Below are positions 59,279 through 64,000 of a stretch of DNA of 64,000 bases, one piece after another. The notes under the pieces were generated by a model that saw only the letters and a list, made by a program, of their open reading frames with translations, made no database searches and was not told where the DNA came from. Position 1 is the first letter of the stretch. Every line of letters starts with the position of its first letter. This stretch comes from JAAOZP01 sp038848185 (GTDB lineage: Archaea; Thermoproteota; EX4484-205; JAAOZP01). The DNA lies in the NCBI GenBank assembly GCA_038848185.1, contig JAWCNV010000009.1, positions 10,987 through 74,986 of the forward strand, read 5' to 3'. The translations under genes were made by a program, and so were the position numbers.

Positions 59279-60258
59279 CTAGAGAACCACGTCTAGAATC
59301 ATCATGACGATGAAACCCGCCACCATGAAGAGCATAGTTGTTTTCCCAAAGCCGCCGGAATGAGCCTCAGGAATCATCTCCCCGCCTATGACGTATATCA
59401 TTGCACCTGCTCCGAAAGCAAGGAAGAAGGGCAGAAGCCATTGGAAAACCTGGACTAGGAGGGCGCTCAGCACCGCCCCAATAGGCTCCACAATACCTGA
59501 CAACCAGCCTAGGAGAACAGCCCTGCCCCTGCTTCTTCCAAGCTTCATGAAAGGTATGGATACTGAAGCCCCCTCAGGAAAGTCTTGGAGAGCTATGCCT
59601 GAGGCCAGACCCCAGGCCGCCTTAAGATTGCCAGAGCCGAAGACCACTCCGATTGAAAAGCCTTCAGGCAGGTTGTGGAGCGTGACTGCTGCAATTATCC
59701 TCCGAAGCCTCCTCGATTTCTCGGATTCAAAGGATGTTCCAAACGGGTGTTCATGCGGTATAAAAATGTCAGACCAGTACATGAGTAGGGCACCAAGTAG
59801 GAATCCGACGCTGGCTGTTACAACCCCGCCTAGCTCCAAGGCTGGTTGAAGGAGGCTAAAGAAGGAGGCTGCCATCATGATTCCTATTGAGAACCCGAAG
59901 AAGCAGTCNNNNNNNNNNNNNNNNNNNNNNNNNNNNNNNNNNNNNNNNNNNNNNNNNNNNNNNNNNNNNNNNNNNNNNNNNNNNNNNNNNNNNNNNNNNN
60001 NNNNNNNNTGAGTAGGGCACCAAGTAGGAATCCGACGCTGGCTGTTACAACCCCGCCTAGCTCCAAGGCTGGTTGAAGGAGGCTAAAGAAGGAGGCTGCC
60101 ATCATGATTCCTATTGAGAACCCGAAGAAGCAGTCTAGGGTTTTTCCAGACAGGTCTGCCTTCACTAGAGCAACTATTGCACCCAGACCAGTTGAAACTA
60201 AGCATGCTAGGCCGCCGAGGAAAGCGTTGAACAGAACCTCAAGCACCATACGGTTCAA
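59279..60258 (-). CDS. ZIP-family metal transporter, split by a probably artificial gap
   Basis: The two parts give one protein of about 250 residues with eight membrane segments. It has the ZIP motifs HNLPEGFSIG and ALQDFPEGASVS, plus a short HEHPFG metal loop. It imports zinc, iron or a similar divalent metal. Bases 59909-60008 are N, and 127 bases on each side are identical. Removing the gap and one copy leaves 753 bases, exactly 251 codons including the stop. The N-terminus is MNRMVLEVLFNAFLGG, read from 60258. Confidence 0.9.
59782..60135. repeat. 127-base identical flanks around a 100-base gap (assembly artefact)
   Basis: Bases 59782-59908 and 60009-60135 are identical by eye and abut a 100-N run. 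An exact 127-base overlap is what two contigs of a k=127 assembly graph would share when joined as a scaffold without merging. The gene reads through if the two copies are collapsed. Confidence 0.9.
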
Positions 60259-60340
60259 GAAGCAATACCGTGTAAAAAGATTTCCCCAAAAACCTGTAAA
60301 AGCTTTTTATAGTGCCAACATTAGCCGTGTGTTTCTGAAC

Positions 60341-61264
60341 ATGAGTTTGAAGGCGGGTAGTAGAAGAAGAATGATAGTTCTTATGTTTATTCTTATAGTT
60401 TTCATGTGTTTAATTATTGCAATGCTGGTTTTGAATAGGCAGGGTAGAGAATACCCTTCTCCAGGAAGTCACTCTCTTTCTATAGAAGTTGATGGTCAGA
60501 GCAGACACTACTTGATTCATATTCCTCCTTCATACGATGGCAAGACACCTTTACCACTCGTCGTCGCTCTCCATGGGTACGGTGGAAACTCGAGAAACAT
60601 GGAGACAACAACCCTGTTCTCCTTAAAAGCGGATGAAGAAGGCTTCATCGTGGTCTACCCACAGGGAATAAGTTCAGACTCGTCTTGGAACGCCGGCTTC
60701 TGCTGTGGTCAAGCAGCTCTGACCAATATGGATGATGTCGAGTTTATCCGAAGGATCGTGGAAAAAACTCAGAATGATCTGAAGATCGATTCCAAGAGGA
60801 TCTATGCTACTGGATTATCTAACGGTGGAATGATGAGCCACCGGCTTGGTGCTGAACTCTCTGAGATTTTCGCCGCCATCGCTGTTGTCGCGGGCTCAAT
60901 AGGGAAAACACCTGAGGGTTCTCTAATCATAGAAGTCCCCTCGGAAGCTGTTTCCGTAATCATTTTCCACGGTGTGCAGGATCAGGTTGTCCCATACTAC
61001 GGCGGTGCTTTCTCATATGAATACATGTTTTCTTCAGTTGACGAATCTGTCTCCTTCTGGGTTCAAGCAAACCATTGTTTGAACACCCCTTGGGTTGAGA
61101 CGAGCAGTAACGGGAACATCATTAAGAACACTTACACTGGGGGGATAAACGGCACCGAAGTAGTTCTCTACACTATCATGAACGGTGCTCACTCTTGGTC
61201 TTTCAGCGGGATTTCTACGACAAGCCTAATATGGGAATTCTTCGAAAATCATCCTAAACCGTAA
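60341..61264 (+). CDS. secreted or membrane-anchored esterase (LpqC/PHB depolymerase family)
   Basis: The 307-residue protein begins with basic residues and a hydrophobic anchor (about 11-31, IVLMFILIVFMCLIIAML). It continues with an alpha/beta-hydrolase of the polyhydroxybutyrate depolymerase/feruloyl esterase type. It has VALHGYGGN near 79, the nucleophile serine in ATGLSNGGMMSH, FHGVQDQVVPYYG with the aspartate and the C-terminal GAHSW with the histidine. The frame is open upstream, but a TATA-like TTTTTATAG near 60304 makes ATG 60341 a good start. The natural ester is unknown. Confidence 0.82.
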   Translation: MSLKAGSRRRMIVLMFILIVFMCLIIAMLVLNRQGREYPSPGSHSLSIEVDGQSRHYLIHIPPSYDGKTPLPLVVALHGYGGNSRNMETTTLFSLKADEEGFIVVYPQGISSDSSWNAGFCCGQAALTNMDDVEFIRRIVEKTQNDLKIDSKRIYATGLSNGGMMSHRLGAELSEIFAAIAVVAGSIGKTPEGSLIIEVPSEAVSVIIFHGVQDQVVPYYGGAFSYEYMFSSVDESVSFWVQANHCLNTPWVETSSNGNIIKNTYTGGINGTEVVLYTIMNGAHSWSFSGISTTSLIWEFFENHPKP

Positions 61265-61385
61265 AGAATAATAAACGTCATTTGTAAGTGAACTTAATAC
61301 GGGTTTTAAGAGAGATTTTAAGCTTAGTAAAGGATCAATATTTAGATGAGAAACTTTATTTCTCCACATCCATTCCTTCCTATTG

Positions 61386-62519
61386 ATGAACAAGAGAGAA
61401 AGGCTGCTCAGAACCTTACAATTTAAAGAGGTTGACAGGGTGCCTGACTACGAGTTCGGTTACTGGGTTGAAACAATAGACCGTTGGCATGCGGAAGGCC
61501 TTCCGCTGCATCTTCACAATATTAATGATGTTGAAGACTATTTTATGCTTGAAGGCTGGGATACGGTTGACATGCTTCCAGTGAACACCGGCCTGTGGCC
61601 TTCACCGCCCTCTAGGAGAATCAGGGATTTCGACGACAAGGAAATCATAGATGACGGTCTCGGCGGAATCTACATAAATAAAAAATGGACTTCAACAATC
61701 CCGCAGTACCTAAGGTACCCGATTGTAAACAGGGACGACTGGGAGAGGATAAGGCCCTTCTTCGATCCGGATACTCCCGGGAGAATGCCGTTAAGCTACG
61801 ATGAAATAATTAAGGTCTACCGGGAAAGAGATTATCCACTCGGAATTTTTATCGGAAGCCTCTACGGCTGGCTGAGAAACCTAATGGGCGTCCCAGGAAT
61901 CTCCATAGCCTTCTACAGGAATCCCGATTGGGTGGCTGAAATGATGGACACTTTGGTAAACCTCTGGATCAAGATGATTCGGAGAGCATTGAGGAATATT
62001 AAGGTTGACTTCGCAACATGGTGGGAGGATATGGCTTACAACATGGGGCCACTTCTCTCAGTGAAGCTTTTCGAAGAAATCATGGTTCCGAGATACGAGA
62101 AGGTGACGAACGTGTTGAAGGAGTATGGTGTTGAAATCAACATCTTGGATTGCGATGGGAAGATAGATGAGCTTGTGCCAGGATGGCTGAAAGCAGGAAT
62201 AAACTGCATGTTTCCCATAGAGGCAAAGTACACAAGCCCGGTGAGGCTTAGAGAACAATACGGCAATAAGATTCTCCTAATGGGTGGAGTTAACAAGCTC
62301 GCGTTGATCGAGGGACCAAATGCAATAGATGAGGAGATGAGAAACCTGTCGCAACTAGTGGAGGAAGGTGGCTATATACCTATGGTTGACCACAGGGTCC
62401 CTCCGGACGTATCGTTAAGCAACTACGTATATTATTTGAAGGCTAAAAGAAAAACTATAGGTAGAGGTGAAAACCTGCCTTACCCTGAACTCTCATCAAG
62501 AAAAACTAACCTACAATAG
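61386..62519 (+). CDS. uroporphyrinogen decarboxylase-family protein (methyltransferase-like)
   Basis: The 377-residue protein has the URO-D fold markers MNKRERLLRTLQFKEVDRVP at the start, EMMDTLVNLW and a late NILDCDGKIDELVPGWLKAGIN. The NILDCDGK segment and the VDHRVPPDVSL end are typical of the methylcobamide:CoM-methyltransferase/URO-D-like branch rather than of heme synthesis. No corrinoid protein gene is adjacent. It overlaps the convergent epimerase gene by 9 bases. The substrate is unknown. Confidence 0.75.
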   Translation: MNKRERLLRTLQFKEVDRVPDYEFGYWVETIDRWHAEGLPLHLHNINDVEDYFMLEGWDTVDMLPVNTGLWPSPPSRRIRDFDDKEIIDDGLGGIYINKKWTSTIPQYLRYPIVNRDDWERIRPFFDPDTPGRMPLSYDEIIKVYRERDYPLGIFIGSLYGWLRNLMGVPGISIAFYRNPDWVAEMMDTLVNLWIKMIRRALRNIKVDFATWWEDMAYNMGPLLSVKLFEEIMVPRYEKVTNVLKEYGVEINILDCDGKIDELVPGWLKAGINCMFPIEAKYTSPVRLREQYGNKILLMGGVNKLALIEGPNAIDEEMRNLSQLVEEGGYIPMVDHRVPPDVSLSNYVYYLKAKRKTIGRGENLPYPELSSRKTNLQ

Positions 62520-63653
62520 GGGTTCCAAGTCAACCTTTTTATAAACAGCCTCAGGGGTTCCCAACATCTCCATGTTCAACCCTCCTATTCCTAAACCATT
62601 CTCATCAGAGAACAGACGCATAGAATTCACAACCCTAGTTCCACCCTTCTTAACCAACTTCTCTGAGTGAAGCAGGTCGCAGTCTAGGTCTGCGTAAACC
62701 ATGTTTCTCAATCCTGCTGCAAGATGGGCTCCAGCTGCCACACCTATACCGGATTCTCCCATGCAGCCAACCATACAAGGTATTCCAGCAGCTTCAGCCA
62801 CGTTAGATATCTTCCTAGCCTTCAGTATTCCTCCGCTCTTCATCAGCTTGATGTTAATAAGGTCAACCGCCTCCTCCTCAATAAGCCTCAGAGCGTCAGA
62901 AGGAGAATGCACACTTTCATCAGCCATGACAGGTATTTGAGAATCCTTCCTAACCCTCGCCAAACCCTTAACGTCTTCCGCAGGAACAGGCTGTTCCACA
63001 AACCGTATGTTGAACCTCTCCACCCTGTTCAACACTTCAACTGCCTGCTCCGGGCTCCACCCCCCATTAGCATCAATCCTTATCTCAACATCCTCTCCAA
63101 CTGCTTCACGCACCATCCTTATCCTTTCAACATCCTCAACAGGATTCACGCCAACCTTAATCTTCAAAGCCTTGAAACCCTGCTTCACAGCTTTAACAGC
63201 GTCAGCCGCCATCTCTCCAGGGGGCTTCATGCTTAAAGTTATATCAGTCAAAACTTCTGTCCGATAGCCGCCGAGCAACATGAATAATGGTTTTCCAACA
63301 GTCTTCCCCAGAACGTCGTGCAACGCCATGTCTAATGCTGCCTTAGCAGCAGGGTTCCCATCAACAGTCTGATCCATCTTCTCCATGTTCTGCTCAATCC
63401 TAAGCGGGCACATGCCTACCAGCTTCGGCGCCATCCTTGAGATAGCTGCGCTAACGGTTTCTCTCGTTTCACCCGTCACCCTCTTGGAAGGTGAGGATTC
63501 CCCCCAGCCTTCAACACCGTAGTCGGTAAGGATCCTAACCACGATACTATGGCTCTCCCAGCTAACACCGGGGGCTATCCGGAACGGCTCAGAATACTTC
63601 AGAGACACTGAATAAACATCAATGCGCTCTATCTCCATCCTCCCTCTAACCAT
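62511..63653 (-). CDS. enolase-superfamily epimerase (dipeptide epimerase/muconate cycloisomerase type)
   Basis: The protein has the KxK catalytic lysines in ALKIKVG. Metal ligands lie in RIDANGGWS, RFVEQPVPAED and VMADESVH, and the second catalytic lysine is in INIKLMKSGG. This pattern is that of L-Ala-D/L-Glu epimerases and o-succinylbenzoate/muconate enzymes. The open frame runs to 63815, but the first 54 codons overlap another coding region and lack family features. ATG 63653 (MVRGRMEIERID) or ATG 63638 is the likely start. The substrate is undetermined. Confidence 0.82.
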   Translation of the reverse strand: MVRGRMEIERIDVYSVSLKYSEPFRIAPGVSWESHSIVVRILTDYGVEGWGESSPSKRVTGETRETVSAAISRMAPKLVGMCPLRIEQNMEKMDQTVDGNPAAKAALDMALHDVLGKTVGKPLFMLLGGYRTEVLTDITLSMKPPGEMAADAVKAVKQGFKALKIKVGVNPVEDVERIRMVREAVGEDVEIRIDANGGWSPEQAVEVLNRVERFNIRFVEQPVPAEDVKGLARVRKDSQIPVMADESVHSPSDALRLIEEEAVDLINIKLMKSGGILKARKISNVAEAAGIPCMVGCMGESGIGVAAGAHLAAGLRNMVYADLDCDLLHSEKLVKKGGTRVVNSMRLFSDENGLGIGGLNMEMLGTPEAVYKKVDLEPLL

Positions 63654-63700
63654 AGTTGGGTTCAGAGTTGAAAAACATTTTCTTCTCGCGAATCGTGTTG

Positions 63701-64000
63701 CTAACGAAACACTCCGAAGGGGAAAACACCTGCTGAAATCCAGGCGAACAGAAGCGCGTTGAAAACTGCTCCCACACCTATAGAAGAGGAAACTCGGTGG
63801 AGCCACCATGAGCACGCTGTTGAAATGATGAATTGCACTGTTATCAACGGGAGAAACTCTATGAGAAAACCGGTGAAGGAGGAGAGAAGCTTAACCTCGA
63901 GGAGAAACATTGGAACATACTGTATGCACATAACCAGTATGTAGGGCGTAATCTTGATCATGATGGTCTTACCCATGTCTAAGGCTTCTGAAAACAATCC
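63701..64000 (-). CDS. membrane protein, C-terminal part truncated by the window end
   Basis: The readable frame of 98-99 codons enters from beyond the window. It contains three or four hydrophobic segments (ITPYILVMCIQYVPMFLL, FLIEFLPLITVQFI, VGAVFNALLFAWISAGVFPFGVF). The family cannot be named from this piece. It ends 48 bases before the epimerase start and is probably in the same transcript. Its presence supports a start for the epimerase downstream of 63701. Confidence 0.6.
   Translation of the reverse strand, partial: GLFSEALDMGKTIMIKITPYILVMCIQYVPMFLLEVKLLSSFTGFLIEFLPLITVQFIISTACSWWLHRVSSSIGVGAVFNALLFAWISAGVFPFGVFR

Noticed and set aside
60104..60340. Upstream extension of the esterase frame into the ZIP gene
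   Set aside because: This part is antisense to the ZIP N-terminus; the signal anchor and TATA spacing place the start at 60341.
63654..63815. 54-residue N-terminal extension of the enolase-superfamily protein
   Set aside because: It overlaps the end of another membrane-protein frame, is rich in Arg/Cys/Phe and has no counterpart in the family, whose fold begins at MEIERIDVYSV.
1..64000. CRISPR arrays, insertion sequences, rRNA genes
   Set aside because: I saw no regularly spaced direct repeats, transposase motifs, terminal inverted repeats with target duplications, or rRNA segments. The only long repeats are the 127-base gap flanks and the two tRNA-Arg genes.

Overview
The window is a scaffolded piece of an archaeal genome, most likely from the TACK/Thermoproteota side. 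The core genes are plainly archaeal: RadA, a TFB paralogue, thermosome, ABCE1, Sm-like protein, RNase P protein Rpr2, KEOPS subunit Cgi121, ribosomal proteins L40e and S17e, aCPSF-type nucleases, class I lysyl-tRNA synthetase and LysW-dependent lysine synthesis. Four of the five tRNA genes carry non-canonical introns, a habit concentrated in TACK lineages. I cannot name the class or genus. Three runs of N (45510-45603, 49958-50056, 59909-60008) show that this is a draft assembly.

Layout. 0-9 kb: end of ilvD, an MBL-fold nuclease, an orphan SPPY methyltransferase, argH, a PRC-barrel protein and a zinc-ribbon KaiC-like ATPase, then leftward leuA-leuC-leuD. 9-17 kb: MarC, rnp4, tRNA-Gly, a Trm9-like methyltransferase, radA, aspS, a zinc/KH-type protein, L40e, intron-bearing tRNA-Val, an aCPSF2-like nuclease, a PAC2 protein and SmAP. 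17-26 kb: an AT-rich accessory island with a divergent TFB, a leftward operon of tiny membrane proteins, and a rightward operon of a coiled-coil peptide, secretion ATPase, two-gene platform, type IV prepilin and membrane-anchored HerA-like ATPase, closed by an AK6-like kinase. 26-37 kb: tRNA-Glu, thermosome, S17e, a candidate C/D sRNA, a phosphoribosyltransferase, Cgi121, an ABC ATPase, a tiny acidic Trp-rich peptide, ABCE1, tpiA, tRNA-Arg, argS, dcd and a PfkB kinase. 37-44 kb: a four-subunit 2-oxoacid:ferredoxin oxidoreductase, a frameshifted GNAT gene, a DUF4038-type hydrolase and a nucleoside hydrolase. 44-50 kb: tRNA-Arg, lysS, the HMG-CoA synthase/thiolase/DUF35 mevalonate cluster and endonuclease IV. 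50-64 kb: a large surface protein, argG-lysWXYZJK, acylphosphatase, a small phosphatase, a ZIP transporter, a secreted esterase, a URO-D-like methyltransferase, an enolase-superfamily epimerase and a truncated membrane protein.

How they work together. Amino-acid synthesis dominates: ilvD and leuACD for branched chains, argG and argH for arginine, and the LysW carrier pathway for lysine and probably also ornithine. The HMG-CoA synthase cluster feeds isoprenoid lipid synthesis. The 2-oxoacid oxidoreductase supplies acyl-CoA and reduced ferredoxin. The most original region is 17.2-25.8 kb, a pilus-like assembly operon tied by overlapping start and stop codons to a HerA/VirB4-like ATPase. It faces a block of tiny membrane proteins across an operator-like inverted repeat. 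I read it as a candidate envelope-spanning pilus or DNA-transfer machine.
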